Shown: positions 42,900 to 54,627, counted from the stretch's first letter. The stretch: DNA of 64,000 nt from Bacteroidota bacterium (GCA_026391835.1 JAPLDF010000067.1:78700-142699), one strand, 5' to 3'. Made by a program: numbers and translations. The notes: generated from the letters alone by a model not told the origin.

Positions 42900-45518
42900 C
42901 TACCTGAGGATTGTCACAGTGCCATGAAGATTTCGCCGGGTTGTGCCACCGAGGGTGATTTCGAAGACATCACAAATATAGAAATAGGTGCCGTCGCTGC
43001 AAGGCTGGTTTGTGGTTTTGTCTTTTCCATCCCACTGAATGGCAGGATCCTGTGTTTCAAATACAAGCCTTCCCCATCTGTCAAATATCTTCATTTCCAC
43101 CGTACTGACCGAGGTGTAACCAGGGAAAGGGATAAAGTAATCATTCTTTCCATCGCCGTTGGGTGTGAAAATGTTTGGAAGGTTGTAACGGCATGGCAGG
43201 AATTCGGAGAGATCGATGCAGATGATGTTGCTGATGCCACTTTTGTTTCCGACCGAGTCTACTGCCGTGATTCCGTAACAGCCAACGATGGTATTGGGTT
43301 GCTTATGATAATAAACGGTATCGTGCGGGTTCAGAATGGAGTCGAAAAGCACTGGTTCAGCCTGATTCGGGCTGAAATAGATGTAATATTTTGCGATGTC
43401 TCCCGGGCAGCTGTCGGCAGGCCTGGTCCATGACAGGATATTCGTCGATTCGTCACAAATGGTTTTAATGGCAAGCAGGGGAGGGCATGGGGGGATGTTA
43501 TCAATGGGAACTGCACAGGTTTCCTGCGAATAATTGATGATAGGGTCAACAAACCCGGATGCCGAGTAACTGCCAATACTTTTCACCATGTAACAATAGG
43601 ACATGCCATTCACCAGTCCCTGGTCATCATATTGGGGAACAGCACTTGAACCGATCGAATCGTAGGTGGCTCCGCCGGGACCTTTGCGGTAAACCACGAA
43701 GGAATGATTTTTCCAGGGAACATCGTTGATCCATGTCAGCCTGATCATTTTGTCTGTCGGAACGGCTGCCAGGAATATGGTGGAGGCAACCTGCGACGGC
43801 CCGACAAGGAACCGGTTTCCGGGCGTGACATTGTACAGGTCGATGCGGTAGCGATAATGATATTTAACGGTATTCAGCAGGTGGTCCGCCAGGGTGGTAT
43901 CGTTCAGATCGGTGATCGAATCGATCAGCTGAAACTGAAGGGGGGCGTCTGACCTTGAACGGGCGACAAGGTATTTATATGGCCCGGGTATTTGCACCGT
44001 GTCGATCTCCGTTGGTTTTGACCAGGCCACATAAATGCCGCCCGTTGATTCATCTGTGGTATTTATGCTGGCATTGGTGATTACCGCAAGGTCTTTTTTC
44101 AATGTGGCACACGTTTCATTTGATGCATAGCTTTCTGCCTTGTCGGGGTACCAGGCAACAACCATGTAGCAGTATTTCAAACCGCGCATCAGCCCGACCC
44201 CTTTGTTGTCGTCAAGGTAGGATGTTCTTGAAATATCAGTAAGTGCATCGATGCGGGTGTACCCGAGATAGGACGGGACCCCGGTTTCACAGTAGTCGGG
44301 AACATACCCGGTTGAATCGGCTTTGCGGTAAATGTAGTAACCGGATGCATTTGAGCAGCTGTAATTTTCCCAATTGAGCGTGATGGTATTTCCAACTGGC
44401 GTAGCCGACAGGTTTTTGGGAGCAGGTCCAATGACAAGGATTTTGATGGATTTGATATCAACCAGGTTTACCGGGATTGAATTATCCTTGGCCTTGAAAA
44501 ATACCTGGTAAGGACGGCTTTTCACATGGCTGCACAGCGTGTTCCAGCGGAACAAGGCCTGCACATACCCGTAACCTGTTGCCGGATTTGGATCAAGCGT
44601 TGCCGGGTTGTCCTGCAGCAGGAAAGCACCCCCGGTTGCGGTAAGCGTAATTTTGTCAACGATGCTGTCGTGTGCGCTCACGAGGAACCGCAGGTTCTTC
44701 CCGGCTTCCACGCAGGTGTCGAAAACAGAATCGATTACGGGCGGTTTGTTGTTGCATGCCAAAACAATGATCTGCATGTCACGCAACACGCTGCCGATTT
44801 TGACGCGGTTGCGCCACTCCTCCACCATGATGGCGATGTTGTACTCACCCTGCTGCTGCGGGCTGTCCCAGATGAGGTCGCCCGTAACCGGGTCAAGCGT
44901 CAGCGATGTTGATGCGCCGGGATAGGTATAGCCCGGGATAACCTGCCCGAGCGCTCCCCGGCAGGGAACCAGTTTGTATGATAAACTGTCGCCGTCGGGA
45001 TCGTATGCACCCGGATTATGATAAAATACCTGGTTCACGCACCCGTTGTCAACCGGGGGGATCAGCAATACCGGCGAATTGTCATACCCGCCGATAAAGG
45101 GGCTGATGGTGAGTTCAGAATAGATGAACAAAGGGGTGTTGATCGAGTTCGGTATGTTGATAATCCCGCCGTTGCGGTTAGGATCTTCACAGGAGATGGT
45201 GTATGTGGAAGTTCCCCGGAATTCATGTTGCCCGGAATACCTGTTGTAGGTAATTTCATCGGGAAGATACCTGATCGTATCTCTTTTGATTTCACTGGAA
45301 GTGCCGTCGCCCCAGTTGATTGTCAGGTAGTCGCGATAGGCATTTGCCGGGCTGGGAGTAAAGGTATATGAGATCAGGGTGATTTCGTAGGTGAGATCCT
45401 TCACGTGCCTGAAGGTGATTTCAGCAGCACGCTGATGGGTTGCAAAAACCCATACCGGGGTTGTACAGGGAGAGAGTAAAACCAGCAGAAGCAGATGCAA
45501 TATCAATCGTTTCGACAT
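42900..45518 (-). CDS. Exported gliding-motility/CHU_C-type T9SS cargo protein
   Basis: 872 residues with a signal peptide ([18 protein letters not shown]). A beta-rich N-domain ([30 protein letters not shown]) is followed by fibronectin III-like modules ([46 protein letters not shown]). The C-terminal 90 residues are the CHU_C / type-B sorting domain: [27 protein letters not shown] and [12 protein letters not shown]. It is therefore a T9SS substrate secreted to the surface. Function of the body is unknown; such proteins are adhesins in other Bacteroidota. Confidence 0.88.
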   Translation of the reverse strand: MSKRLILHLLLLVLLSPCTTPVWVFATHQRAAEITFRHVKDLTYEITLISYTFTPSPANAYRDYLTINWGDGTSSEIKRDTIRYLPDEITYNRYSGQHEFRGTSTYTISCEDPNRNGGIINIPNSINTPLFIYSELTISPFIGGYDNSPVLLIPPVDNGCVNQVFYHNPGAYDPDGDSLSYKLVPCRGALGQVIPGYTYPGASTSLTLDPVTGDLIWDSPQQQGEYNIAIMVEEWRNRVKIGSVLRDMQIIVLACNNKPPVIDSVFDTCVEAGKNLRFLVSAHDSIVDKITLTATGGAFLLQDNPATLDPNPATGYGYVQALFRWNTLCSHVKSRPYQVFFKAKDNSIPVNLVDIKSIKILVIGPAPKNLSATPVGNTITLNWENYSCSNASGYYIYRKADSTGYVPDYCETGVPSYLGYTRIDALTDISRTSYLDDNKGVGLMRGLKYCYMVVAWYPDKAESYASNETCATLKKDLAVITNASINTTDESTGGIYVAWSKPTEIDTVQIPGPYKYLVARSRSDAPLQFQLIDSITDLNDTTLADHLLNTVKYHYRYRIDLYNVTPGNRFLVGPSQVASTIFLAAVPTDKMIRLTWINDVPWKNHSFVVYRKGPGGATYDSIGSSAVPQYDDQGLVNGMSYCYMVKSIGSYSASGFVDPIINYSQETCAVPIDNIPPCPPLLAIKTICDESTNILSWTRPADSCPGDIAKYYIYFSPNQAEPVLFDSILNPHDTVYYHKQPNTIVGCYGITAVDSVGNKSGISNIICIDLSEFLPCRYNLPNIFTPNGDGKNDYFIPFPGYTSVSTVEMKIFDRWGRLVFETQDPAIQWDGKDKTTNQPCSDGTYFYICDVFEITLGGTTRRNLHGTVTILR

Positions 45519-45587
45519 ACCTGGATAGTAGCTTCAGAATATATCGTCAAAAGTAATAATTTTCTACCCCCGAAACCGGTACTTTAT

Positions 45588-45618
45588 TTCAATTCATTCT
45601 AAATTTTAATTAATTTTG
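45588..45618 (+). promoter_or_regulatory. Promoter of rel
   Basis: TAATTTTG (45611-45618) is 28 bases before the ATG; TTTC at 45588-45591, with a 19-base spacer, is one mismatch from TTTG. Confidence 0.55.
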
Positions 45619-45646
45619 CACACCAGTCAGAAATAAGCCATACGAG

Positions 45647-47866
45647 ATGTATCAGCAGGATTCAGAAGTAGAAAAACGGGAAATATTAAAGCGTTACCGG
45701 AACCTGCTTCGTCTCTGGAAACCACGTAATCCTGTAGATAAGAAAGTTGTCCACAAAGCCTTTAAGATGGCACTGGAGGCGCATAAGGACATGCGCCGGA
45801 AAACGGGCGAGCCCTATATCTATCATCCCCTGAGTGTTGCCACAATTGCAGCCGGTGAAATCGGGCTTGGCGCCACTTCCATTATCTGCGCATTGCTGCA
45901 TGATGTGGTGGAGGATACCGAATATACCATCGAAGACATCAGGGGGCTGTTCGGTGACAAAGTTGCCGCCATCATCGACGGGCTTACAAAGATCAAGGGA
46001 ATCTTCAACCAGCATACCCCCTCGATCCCGGCTGAAAATTTTAAAAAAATCCTGCTGACCCTTTCCGACGATGTTCGTGTTATCCTGATCAAGCTGGCCG
46101 ACCGGTTGCACAACATGCGGACACTGGATGCCCTGACCCATGAAAAACAGGTGAAGATATCTTCCGAAACAATATACCTCTATGCACCGCTTGCCCACCG
46201 GCTTGGCCTGCATGCCATCAAGAGCGAACTTGAGGACCTGGCCCTGAAATATACTGAGCCTGCGGTGTATGAAACCATTTCACGAAAATTGAAAGAATCG
46301 GCGAAAAGCCGGTCGCGGTTCGTCAACAAGTTTATCTATCCCATCAAAAAAGCACTGGCTGAAAAAGGATTTGTATTTGAAATCCATGACCGTGAAAAGT
46401 CAATTGCCGCCATCTGGCTGAAGATGCAGAAGAAAGAGGTCCCTTTCGAGGAGATCTATGACATTTTCGCAATCAGGATCGTTATTGACTCCCCTGTGGA
46501 AACTGAAAAATCTGATTGCTGGAAAGTGTATTCGGCCATTACTGATTTTTACCGCCCGAATATGGACAGGCTGCGCGACTGGATCTCAATTCCCAAGGCG
46601 AACGGGTACGAAGCCCTGCATACCACGGTCATGAGTCATACCGGTCAATGGGTTGAAATCCAGATCCGTTCGCGCCGGATGGATGAAATTGCCGAGAAGG
46701 GTTATGCCGCGCACTGGAAATATAAGGAAGCGATGCATATAAACAGCCGGCTCGATAACTGGCTCGACCGCATCAAGGAGATGATCGAAAGCCCGGATGC
46801 CGATGCTTTGTCATTTATTGATGACGTAAAGGGCTTTTTCTTTCTCGACGAAATTTCTGTTTTTACCCCGCACGGGGAACTTCGTTCACTCCCGGCAAAC
46901 TCATCGGTACTTGATTTTGCCTATGCCATTCACAGTGAACTGGGCGACACATGCATTGGCGCAAAAGTTGATAAAAAACTGGTGCCGATCACCCATATCC
47001 TGAAAAACGGGCAGCAGGTTGAAATTATCACTTCGATGAAACAAGCACCTAAGGAAGAGTGGCTCAGCTACGTGGTTACCACACGGGCAAAATCGAGTAT
47101 CAAGCTGGCGGTGCGCGCCGAAAAAAAGAAGTTTGCCAAGACCGGAAGAGAGCAGTTGGGAAAATGGTTTGCCCAGATCGGCCTGGAATTCTCCAATGGC
47201 AACATCAAGAAATTCCTGGTTGCAAACAATTTCAACAGCATTGTTGACCTGTACTATTCAGTATCACAGGGAACTCTTGGTGTCAAGGATGTGAAACTGT
47301 TCGCAGCCTCCAACGTTCAAAACGGTTGGCTGAATTATATCGGGAAGGGGTCTTCCAGGGCAGGCGTTATGAAGGAGGGCGAAAACTCCGGGCAAAAAAG
47401 CCTGGCTGAAGCTGCTGATGCGCAACCGAAGGGGACAATACCACTGGCCCTTGATTACAAGGTTGCCACATGTTGTAACCCGATCCCGGGGGATGAGGTT
47501 ATCGGCCTCCTGACCTCTGAATACCTGCCAATGCAGATTCACCGCACAAAATGCATCAAGGCGCAGGAACAGATGACCGTATACGGGAACATCATGGTCA
47601 AGGTGAACTGGACACATCATGAGTCAATCTCCTTCCTGGCCGAGATAAAAGTCACCGGCATCGACAGGCAGGGGCTGACCAATGAGATCACCCGCATCAT
47701 CTCCAATGACCTGAATCTCAATATCAAGTCATTCCATATTGATGCCCTTGACGGGCTTACAGTAGGCTCTATCGCACTTTATGTTAAAAATACGACCAAA
47801 TTAAACGACGCATTAAATAAATTGAAACTGGTTGAAGGAATTACACATGTTACCAGGATAAATTAA
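45647..47866 (+). CDS. rel: Bifunctional (p)ppGpp synthetase/hydrolase Rel
   Basis: 739 residues, four-domain long RSH. The HD hydrolase (YIYHPLSVATIAAGE ... ICALLHDVVEDTEYT, then IIDGLTKI and LADRLHNMRTLDAL) comes first, followed by the synthetase (FEEIYDIFAIRIVID, DRLRDWISIPKANGYEALHT), a TGS domain (ISVFTPHGELRSLPANSSVL) and ACT at the end. Stringent-response control of transcription and growth; single bifunctional Rel is usual in this phylum. Order rel-fur-purA follows. Confidence 0.95.
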   Translation: MYQQDSEVEKREILKRYRNLLRLWKPRNPVDKKVVHKAFKMALEAHKDMRRKTGEPYIYHPLSVATIAAGEIGLGATSIICALLHDVVEDTEYTIEDIRGLFGDKVAAIIDGLTKIKGIFNQHTPSIPAENFKKILLTLSDDVRVILIKLADRLHNMRTLDALTHEKQVKISSETIYLYAPLAHRLGLHAIKSELEDLALKYTEPAVYETISRKLKESAKSRSRFVNKFIYPIKKALAEKGFVFEIHDREKSIAAIWLKMQKKEVPFEEIYDIFAIRIVIDSPVETEKSDCWKVYSAITDFYRPNMDRLRDWISIPKANGYEALHTTVMSHTGQWVEIQIRSRRMDEIAEKGYAAHWKYKEAMHINSRLDNWLDRIKEMIESPDADALSFIDDVKGFFFLDEISVFTPHGELRSLPANSSVLDFAYAIHSELGDTCIGAKVDKKLVPITHILKNGQQVEIITSMKQAPKEEWLSYVVTTRAKSSIKLAVRAEKKKFAKTGREQLGKWFAQIGLEFSNGNIKKFLVANNFNSIVDLYYSVSQGTLGVKDVKLFAASNVQNGWLNYIGKGSSRAGVMKEGENSGQKSLAEAADAQPKGTIPLALDYKVATCCNPIPGDEVIGLLTSEYLPMQIHRTKCIKAQEQMTVYGNIMVKVNWTHHESISFLAEIKVTGIDRQGLTNEITRIISNDLNLNIKSFHIDALDGLTVGSIALYVKNTTKLNDALNKLKLVEGITHVTRIN

Positions 47867-47940
47867 GTTTTATAAAAAAAAACTATTTTTATTCGTTCTA
47901 AATACTGATAAATGTTTATCTTTATGCCAAATTTCTATAT

Positions 47941-48393
47941 ATGACTAAAAAACCAATGGAAGATATCATTGAAACCGCACGAAACCTTTTCACGGATTAT
48001 CTTGAGAGGCACGGGCACCGTAAGACGCCTGAACGCTACACCATCTTAAAGGAAATATTTGCTACAGAAGGGCATTTTGACATTGAAACACTTTATATCC
48101 GGATGAAAAATCACAAGTACCGGGTAAGCAGGGCTACGCTGTACAACACGATCGAATTGCTTCTTGATTGCGGCCTGGTAACCAAACACCAGTTTGGCAC
48201 CAACTATGCGCAATTTGAAAAATCGACCCTGTTGAGGCAGCATGATCATTTTATTTTTGAGGATTCAGGTGATGTCCTCGAATTTTATGATCCCCGCATC
48301 GAAGAGGTCAAGGCACACATTGAAGAGACCTTTAATGTTAATGTTTCCCACTATGCGCTTACATTTTACGGTCATTCGAAATCCAAGAAGTAA
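47941..48393 (+). CDS. Fur-family regulator lacking zinc cysteines
   Basis: 150 residues. DNA-binding helix [15 protein letters not shown] ... [19 protein letters not shown] is complete. The metal-sensor residues [13 protein letters not shown] and SHYAL keep their His ligands, but the family CxxC that binds structural zinc is replaced ([13 protein letters not shown] where relatives have HLICxxCGxxxEF), and the C-terminal second cysteine pair is absent as well. So folding or sensing differs from typical Fur. The gene lies between rel and purA, 9 bases before purA. Regulon unknown. Confidence 0.85.
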   Translation: MTKKPMEDIIETARNLFTDYLERHGHRKTPERYTILKEIFATEGHFDIETLYIRMKNHKYRVSRATLYNTIELLLDCGLVTKHQFGTNYAQFEKSTLLRQHDHFIFEDSGDVLEFYDPRIEEVKAHIEETFNVNVSHYALTFYGHSKSKK

Positions 48394-48402
48394 AATCCGG
48401 TT

Positions 48403-49692
48403 ATGAAGGTTGATGTTATTCTGGGGCTGCAATGGGGCGATGAAGGCAAAGGAAAGATTGTCGACGTATTTACTCCGCGGTACGATATTATTGCGCGTTT
48501 TCAGGGTGGCCCCAATGCAGGCCATACAATTATTTTCGGAGGCCGGAAATTCGTCCTCCATACCATCCCGTCCGGGATCTTTCACAGGCAAACATTGAAT
48601 GTGATCGGAAATGGCGTGATCATTGATCCGTTTATTCTTTTCAGGGAGATCGATACTCTAAGGGAAGCCGGAATGGCCCCTGAAGAGAACCTCCTGGTAT
48701 CGCGGCGTGCCCATTTGATCATGCCGTCGCACCGGCTGCTGGATGCAGCACTGGAGTCCGATAAAGGTTCCTCCAAGATCGGCTCAACCCTCAAAGGCAT
48801 CGGCCCTGCATATACCGATAAATATGGGCGTAACGGGTTGAGAGTGGGGGATATCACCGGTGATTCCTTCAAACTCCGTTATGACCAACTCAAATCTGAG
48901 CATCTCGAAATTGTCCGTCACCTGGGATTCGATTACACGTCACACCTTCTTGACGGATTGGATTTTGAAAGCTATGAAGCCAAGTGGTTTGCCTCGATTG
49001 ACAGGCTGAAGGGTTTGAAGATCATCGACAGTGAAATTTTCCTGAACACAAGCCTGGATGAAGGCAAGCGGGTGCTCGCCGAAGGCGCGCAGGGTACCAT
49101 GCTGGATGTGGATTTTGGTTCTTACCCGTTTGTGACTTCCTCAAATACGATTACTGCAGGCGTTTGCTCAGGCCTGGGTTTATCGCCGCACCGGATCGGC
49201 AAAATTTATGGCATTTTTAAGGCCTACTGTACAAGGGTGGGGAGCGGCCCGTTTCCCACTGAGTTGAATGATGCCGACGGTGAGAAATTGCGGGTTGGCG
49301 GAAATGAGTTCGGGTCCACGACCGGACGGCCGCGCCGATGCGGCTGGCTTGACCTCCCGGCGTTGAAATATTCCATCATGCTGAATGGTGTCGACAGCCT
49401 GATCATGATGAAGGCAGATGTGCTGGATCCATTCCCTGAAATTGAGATCTGTACCGACTACAAAAAAAACAATGAGATAATTTCCGGCTTTCCTTACGAC
49501 CTGTGCGATGAGCAGATTCAACCGGTATATAATAACCGTAAAGGCTGGAACAGTTCCCTTGAGGGTTGTACTTCCATCAATGAGATTCCTGCCGCCCTGG
49601 CGGATTATATTGACTTTATCGAAAGGGAAGTAGGTCTTGCAATAGATACTGTCTCTATCGGTCCCGACAGGCTGCAAACATTGCAGCGTTAA
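48403..49692 (+). CDS. purA: Adenylosuccinate synthetase
   Basis: 429 residues, complete. PurA joins IMP and aspartate using GTP in AMP synthesis. Motifs: GLQWGDEGKGKIVDVF (P-loop), GPNAGHTI, GIGPAYTDKYGRNGLR, EGAQGTMLDVDFGSYPFVTSS and GSTTGRPRRCGWLD. It directly follows the Fur homologue and converges on infB with 7 bases between the stops. Confidence 0.97.
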   Translation: MKVDVILGLQWGDEGKGKIVDVFTPRYDIIARFQGGPNAGHTIIFGGRKFVLHTIPSGIFHRQTLNVIGNGVIIDPFILFREIDTLREAGMAPEENLLVSRRAHLIMPSHRLLDAALESDKGSSKIGSTLKGIGPAYTDKYGRNGLRVGDITGDSFKLRYDQLKSEHLEIVRHLGFDYTSHLLDGLDFESYEAKWFASIDRLKGLKIIDSEIFLNTSLDEGKRVLAEGAQGTMLDVDFGSYPFVTSSNTITAGVCSGLGLSPHRIGKIYGIFKAYCTRVGSGPFPTELNDADGEKLRVGGNEFGSTTGRPRRCGWLDLPALKYSIMLNGVDSLIMMKADVLDPFPEIEICTDYKKNNEIISGFPYDLCDEQIQPVYNNRKGWNSSLEGCTSINEIPAALADYIDFIEREVGLAIDTVSIGPDRLQTLQR

Positions 49693-49699
49693 TTAAGGG

Positions 49700-52600
49700 T
49701 TACAGTTTACGTTTTACTTCGGTCAGTTCATAACCTTCAACGATATCTCCCACTTTGATGTCATTGAAGTGTTCGATATTCAACCCGCATTCGTAACCGG
49801 TTTGCACCTCTTTCACGTCGTCCTTGAACCGTTTCAGTGATCCAAGCATACCGGTAAAGACCACAATCCCGTCGCGGATCACCCTGATCTTCGTATTCCT
49901 GGTCACTTTGCCGTCAAGAACCATACATCCGGCCACATTGCCCACCTTGGTAATGTTGAATACATCCCTGACTTCAATGTTGCAAAGGATCTTTTCTTCA
50001 ATTTCGGGAGATAACATTCCCTCGATTGCAGCTTTAATCTCTTCGATGGCCTGGTAAATGATCGAATACAGGCGGATGTCGATCTGTTCGGCTTCTGCCA
50101 GTTTACGTGCATTCACTGAAGGACGGACCTGGAACCCGACGATTACCGCATTGGATGCCGAAGCAAGCAATACATCAGATTCGGTGATGGCACCGACTGA
50201 TTTATGGATCACGTTCACCATGACCTCTTCATTGGATAATTTCAGCAGGGAATCGGACAATGCCTCAACGGAACCGTCTACATCGCATTTCACAATGATG
50301 TTGAGTTCCTTGAAGTCGCCGATCGCGATGCGTCGCCCGATCTCATCAAGGGTGATGTGTTTCTGCGTCCGCAATCCCTGTTCGCGCTGCAACTGCAAAC
50401 GTTTGGTAGCGATGAGTTTCGACTCTTTTTCGTCTGCCATCACGTTGAACCCGTCGCCGGCCTGGGGGGCGCCGTTCAGCCCGAGCATAAGCATCGGTTG
50501 TGACGGACCTGCTTCCTTTATGGGAAGGTTACGCTCATTGTACATTGCCTTGACCTTGCCATAGGTGGCCCCGGCCAGTACGATATCCCCGACACGCAAT
50601 GTGCCATTCTGCACCAACAGTTTCGCAACATAGCCACGGCCCTTATCAAGGGATGACTCAATGACGGTACCTGTAGCCAGACGTGAAGGATTGGCTTTGA
50701 GGCTAAGCATTTCTGCTTCGAGTAATACCTTTTCCAGCAGCAACTCAACATTCGTACCAACCTTGGCTGATATTTCCTGTGTCTGGTATTTGCCACCCCA
50801 CTCTTCAACCAGGATATTCATTTTCGACAACTCTTCCCGGATCTTTTCAGGGTTGGCATTGTTCTTATCCATTTTGTTGAAGGCGAAAACAATAGGCACC
50901 CCGGCTGCAAGCGCATGGTTGATGGCTTCACGGGTCTGGGGCATTACTGTTTCATCTGCCGCGATAACGATGATGGCGACATCGGTTACACTCGCACCAC
51001 GGGCACGCATGGCCGTAAACGCTTCATGGCCCGGGGTGTCAAGAAATGTGATCTTCTTGCCATCCTCACGCAATACTTCGTAGGCACCGATATGCTGGGT
51101 AATTCCTCCTGCTTCACCGGCAACCACGTTGGTGCTGCGGATAAAGTCGAGGAGTTTTGTCTTTCCATGGTCAACGTGTCCCATTACAGTTACGATCGGG
51201 GGCCTGTCCATCATGTCTTCGGGCTTGTCAGGCTCATTCTGCTTGATCGCTTCCTGGACCTCGACACTGACGAATTCAACCTTGTGGCCAAATTCTTCCG
51301 CAACGAGGGTAAGGGTTTCTGCATCCAGGCGCTGGTTAATGGAGACGAACATCCCCAGGGCCATGCACGTGGATATGACATCGGTTACAGGTACGTTCAA
51401 CATGGAGGCAAGTTCATTGGCCGTCACAAACTCGGTGACCTTGATCACCTGTTTGCCTTCTTCCATGCGTTCCTGTTCCTGGTGCATCTGGTGACTGACC
51501 GCATCACGCTTGGCTTTCCTGTACTTCGAGGCTTTTGACTTCCCTGAAGGACTTAAGCGTGCAAGCGTTTCCTTGATCTGTTTTTCGATATCTTCGGACG
51601 TGACCTCCGGTTTCTGGATATCCTTATGGTATTTTTTATCCTTCGCGAGGGTAGGTTTATGCAACGCAAGACGCGGCGGTTCAGCAGTAACTGTAGTAGA
51701 AGCTGTTCCGGCTTCGCCCTGGCGCTTGATCCGTTTGCGTTTCTTCTTCTTTGATTTCAGGGTTTCATCGGAAGATGAGGCGATGGGCTGAGGTTTCTTC
51801 TTTTCGAACTTTTTAGGTTCGGGAAGTATGATAGAACCGAGGATGGTAGGTCCTTCAAGCTTGATGCGTTCTGTTGGGAGAAAGTTGGATTCCTGCACAG
51901 GTGCGACTACCTTCGGCACAACCGGTTCTTCCGGTTGGACTTCCGCAACTGGCAAAGCAGGTTCGATCACCGCGGCAGTTTTATCCTCTATAACCTGTTC
52001 AGGTAAAGGAGCAGGGGCAGGGGCAGGGGCAGGGGCAGGAACAGTTTCCTCCGACGCAGGCTGGGGTTTGGTCTTAACTTTTTTCGATAATTTCTTTTCG
52101 AAAACACCCAGGTCCATTTTTCCAACGATCCTCAGGTCGTTCGCCGGCTTTTTATCCGGTTCTGCGACCGGCATGGCCTCAGGTTCAACTGAAGGTTGAA
52201 GGGATATCTGTTCAGCCGGTGCTTCGGCGGTATGGAGTTCAACCTCAGGCAGGTCAGCTACTTCGGGTTGTACAGGCGCAGTAATTATTTCGGGGGCTGC
52301 CGGTTCGGGAAGCTGAACAACAGGTGGTATCTCAACAACCACCGGTGCCGGTTTAATTTCCTCGGGAATCGGTACAACCGGCTTTGGAACTTCGGGAACA
52401 GGTACGACTTCGGGTTTTTTCTCTTCTTTTACGGGTTCAGGAACAATAACTTCCCTGGGCTTCCTCACAACATCATGTTGCTTCTTTTCGAATTCCATCG
52501 AGACGTTCTTGATAAACAAGTCATCAAGTTCTTTTTCACGGTCCTTGAACGCTGTTTTCTTATCCTCGATGGTGATCGTTTCATGGGCAGTAAATTGAAG

Positions 52601-52807
52601 CCCAATCTTCTTAGCCTCTTCTTTGACATGCTTTTCCGAGGCGAATTCTTTCATCAGAAGGTTATACATCTCCTGTGATAATTTCGCGTTGGGATCCATA
52701 TCCATCGGGAATCCTTTTTTGACAAGGAAATCCACTACAGTTTTGATCCCAATGTTAAATTCCCGCGCAGCTTTGCTTAACCTGGTAGTTGTTATACCTT
52801 CACTCAT
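49700..52807 (-). CDS. infB: Translation initiation factor IF-2
   Basis: 1035 residues. The N-domain is followed by a long low-complexity region (about 95-420) rich in Pro, Glu, Val and Ala. GTPase: G1 [15 protein letters not shown]2 region [15 protein letters not shown]3 DTPGHEAF, G4 [10 protein letters not shown]. Domains II-IV follow with the conserved [20 protein letters not shown]. It is the last gene of rimP-nusA-infB. A hexamer repeat lies in the linker coding region. Confidence 0.96.
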   Translation of the reverse strand: MSEGITTTRLSKAAREFNIGIKTVVDFLVKKGFPMDMDPNAKLSQEMYNLLMKEFASEKHVKEEAKKIGLQFTAHETITIEDKKTAFKDREKELDDLFIKNVSMEFEKKQHDVVRKPREVIVPEPVKEEKKPEVVPVPEVPKPVVPIPEEIKPAPVVVEIPPVVQLPEPAAPEIITAPVQPEVADLPEVELHTAEAPAEQISLQPSVEPEAMPVAEPDKKPANDLRIVGKMDLGVFEKKLSKKVKTKPQPASEETVPAPAPAPAPAPLPEQVIEDKTAAVIEPALPVAEVQPEEPVVPKVVAPVQESNFLPTERIKLEGPTILGSIILPEPKKFEKKKPQPIASSSDETLKSKKKKRKRIKRQGEAGTASTTVTAEPPRLALHKPTLAKDKKYHKDIQKPEVTSEDIEKQIKETLARLSPSGKSKASKYRKAKRDAVSHQMHQEQERMEEGKQVIKVTEFVTANELASMLNVPVTDVISTCMALGMFVSINQRLDAETLTLVAEEFGHKVEFVSVEVQEAIKQNEPDKPEDMMDRPPIVTVMGHVDHGKTKLLDFIRSTNVVAGEAGGITQHIGAYEVLREDGKKITFLDTPGHEAFTAMRARGASVTDVAIIVIAADETVMPQTREAINHALAAGVPIVFAFNKMDKNNANPEKIREELSKMNILVEEWGGKYQTQEISAKVGTNVELLLEKVLLEAEMLSLKANPSRLATGTVIESSLDKGRGYVAKLLVQNGTLRVGDIVLAGATYGKVKAMYNERNLPIKEAGPSQPMLMLGLNGAPQAGDGFNVMADEKESKLIATKRLQLQREQGLRTQKHITLDEIGRRIAIGDFKELNIIVKCDVDGSVEALSDSLLKLSNEEVMVNVIHKSVGAITESDVLLASASNAVIVGFQVRPSVNARKLAEAEQIDIRLYSIIYQAIEEIKAAIEGMLSPEIEEKILCNIEVRDVFNITKVGNVAGCMVLDGKVTRNTKIRVIRDGIVVFTGMLGSLKRFKDDVKEVQTGYECGLNIEHFNDIKVGDIVEGYELTEVKRKL
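52009..52041. repeat. GGGGCA hexamer repeat in infB linker
   Basis: About five copies of GGGGCA (plus strand), coding for (PA)n in the IF-2 linker. In-frame length change would only alter the linker. Confidence 0.8.
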
Positions 52808-52826
52808 TCAGCAAAATTATGGTTTT

Positions 52827-54062
52827 TTATTCAAATTCCGATCTTAAAATTCGGACTACTTCATTGATCGTCTCCTCTTCAAGGTCGGTACGCTTCACCA
52901 ACTCCTCAACATCCATGTCCAGTACGCTCTTTGCAGTGTCGCAGCCAATGGTTTTCAGTTCATCGATGATCCACTGATCGATTTCATCCGAAAACTCCTG
53001 GATATCAACATCTTCGTTGTCAACATCCGTGTCACGGTAAACATCAATTTCATAACCGGTCAGTTTACCGGCCAGTTTGATGTTGAACCCTCCTTTGCCG
53101 ATTGCAAGTGAAACCTGGTCGGGTTTCATGTAAACGTCGGCCCTTTTTTCTTCTTCAATGATTACGATCGAAGATACTTTGGCAGGGCTCAGTGCACGCT
53201 GGATGAACAATGACGGGTTGGATGTATAGTTGATGACATCGATATTCTCATTTTTCAGTTCACGGACAATGCCATGAATCCTGCTGCCTTTCATTCCGAC
53301 ACATGCGCCAACCGGGTCGATGCGGTCGTCATACGATTCCACGGCAATTTTGGCACGTTCGCCGGGTACCCTGACGATCTTTTTGATGTTGATCAGTCCG
53401 TCATATACTTCGGGAACTTCCGATTCAAACAACCGTTCCAGGAACGATTCGGATGTTCGGGAAAGGATGATGATCGGGTTGTTGTTTTTCATTTCAACTT
53501 TTGAAACAACCGCCCTGATGGTATCCCCTTTCCGGTAAAAATCAGAGGGAATCTGTTCCGATTTCGGAAGAATCAGTTCTATGCTTTCATCATCAAGTAC
53601 AAGAATCTCCTTTTTCCACACCTGGTAAACTTCACCGGAGATGATTTCGCCGATTTTTTCCCGGTATTTGGCATAGACGTTGTTTTTCTCGTATTCCTGG
53701 ATTTTGGAGATAAGATTCTGGCGAATGGCAAGGATTTCACGCCTGCCAAAACTGCCCAGTTTGATCTCTTCCGACAACTCTTCCCCGACTTCAAAATCGG
53801 GTTCAACCTTGATGGCTTCCGACAGGGGGACCTGGGTGTTTTCATCTTCCACATTGCCATCTTCAACAATGGTACGGGAACGGAAAATTTCAAGGTCTCC
53901 CTTATCAATGTTTACAATGATGTCGAAATTATCGGCCGACCCAAACCTTTTCGTGAGCATATGCTTGAAGACATCTTCCAGGATGCGCATCATGGTTTCC
54001 CTGTCGATGTTCTTGAATTCCTTGAATTCTGAAAAGGTTTCGACTAAATTCAGATGTTCCAT
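52827..54062 (-). CDS. nusA: Transcription factor NusA
   Basis: 411 residues. The N-domain (MEHLNLVETFSEFKEFKNID) binds RNAP; an S1 module (GEVYQVWKKEILVL and following) and KH domains (VGACVGMKGSRIHGIVRELK, LAIGKGGFNIKLAGKLTGYE) follow. The C-terminus is short, lacking the acidic repeats of enterobacterial NusA. Transcribed between rimP (12 bases upstream) and infB (19 bases downstream). Confidence 0.96.
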   Translation of the reverse strand: MEHLNLVETFSEFKEFKNIDRETMMRILEDVFKHMLTKRFGSADNFDIIVNIDKGDLEIFRSRTIVEDGNVEDENTQVPLSEAIKVEPDFEVGEELSEEIKLGSFGRREILAIRQNLISKIQEYEKNNVYAKYREKIGEIISGEVYQVWKKEILVLDDESIELILPKSEQIPSDFYRKGDTIRAVVSKVEMKNNNPIIILSRTSESFLERLFESEVPEVYDGLINIKKIVRVPGERAKIAVESYDDRIDPVGACVGMKGSRIHGIVRELKNENIDVINYTSNPSLFIQRALSPAKVSSIVIIEEEKRADVYMKPDQVSLAIGKGGFNIKLAGKLTGYEIDVYRDTDVDNEDVDIQEFSDEIDQWIIDELKTIGCDTAKSVLDMDVEELVKRTDLEEETINEVVRILRSEFE

Positions 54063-54074
54063 TGTGTGGTAATT

Positions 54075-54536
54075 CTACTGTTTAAACGTGATTACTTCTT
54101 TTGCTGATTTGATGTCGCCATATTTCAACGACACAATTTTTTTTACTTCCGGCTCTTTCTTTGATTTTTTCAAAGGTGGTATTTCCAGTTCGATGCCGGT
54201 TTCATTTGCTGCTGTGACCACCCCGGAGAATTTTTCACCGGTGTTTGTTACAACGTCAAGGGCTTTGCCTGCGTTTTTTTGATACTGCCGTGGCAGTTTA
54301 AGCGGGCGGTCGGCCCCGGCCGATGATACTGTGAGGTCAAAATCTTCAGTGTCGCGGTCAAGGCTTTCGTTCAGGAAGTGATTCAATTCCCTGCAGGAAT
54401 CAATGGTTACGCCATGATCCCCGTCAATGAATACCGAAATTTTGTTGCCGGTTTTAACGAGTACATCCACAAGAAAGATATCACTTCCTGCAAGGTGCGC
54501 TTCAATCAGTTTAACAATTTTCGTTTCTGTGATCAT
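54075..54536 (-). CDS. rimP: Ribosome maturation factor RimP
   Basis: 153 residues. RimP acts in 30S maturation. N-domain: SVFIDGDHGVTIDSCRELNH; C-domain: FDLTVSSAGADRPLKLPRQY and KKNAGKALDVVTNTGEKFSG; ending VSLKYGDIKSAKEVITF. First gene of the operon; its leader has a promoter at 54598 and a small GC hairpin. Confidence 0.94.
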   Translation of the reverse strand: MITETKIVKLIEAHLAGSDIFLVDVLVKTGNKISVFIDGDHGVTIDSCRELNHFLNESLDRDTEDFDLTVSSAGADRPLKLPRQYQKNAGKALDVVTNTGEKFSGVVTAANETGIELEIPPLKKSKKEPEVKKIVSLKYGDIKSAKEVITFKQ

Positions 54537-54553
54537 CGGTCATCAATAAAAGA

Positions 54554-54570
54554 GGGGACTTTCTGTCCCC
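54554..54570 (-). promoter_or_regulatory. GC hairpin in the rimP leader
   Basis: GGGGAC, TTTCT, GTCCCC (palindromic on either strand), 18-34 bases before the rimP ATG, inside the predicted transcript. No T-run follows, so a regulatory or stabilising leader structure is likelier than a terminator. Confidence 0.45.
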
Positions 54571-54597
54571 CCGCATCGTGCTTGAATAAATCGAGTG

Positions 54598-54627
54598 CAA
54601 AGATACGCAATAATTAATAGATACAAA
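54598..54627 (-). promoter_or_regulatory. Promoter of rimP-nusA-infB
   Basis: On the minus strand TTTG (54627-54624), 18-base spacer, TATCTTTG (54605-54598): both Bacteroidota promoter elements. Predicted start about 55 bases before the rimP ATG. Confidence 0.7.

Noticed and set aside
47868..47890. Terminator after rel
   Set aside because: AGTTTT/AAAACT can pair, but the stem is entirely A+T and too weak to assert.
50058..51538. Open frames on the plus strand within infB
   Set aside because: They mirror the conserved IF-2 GTPase coding region; no start or promoter context.
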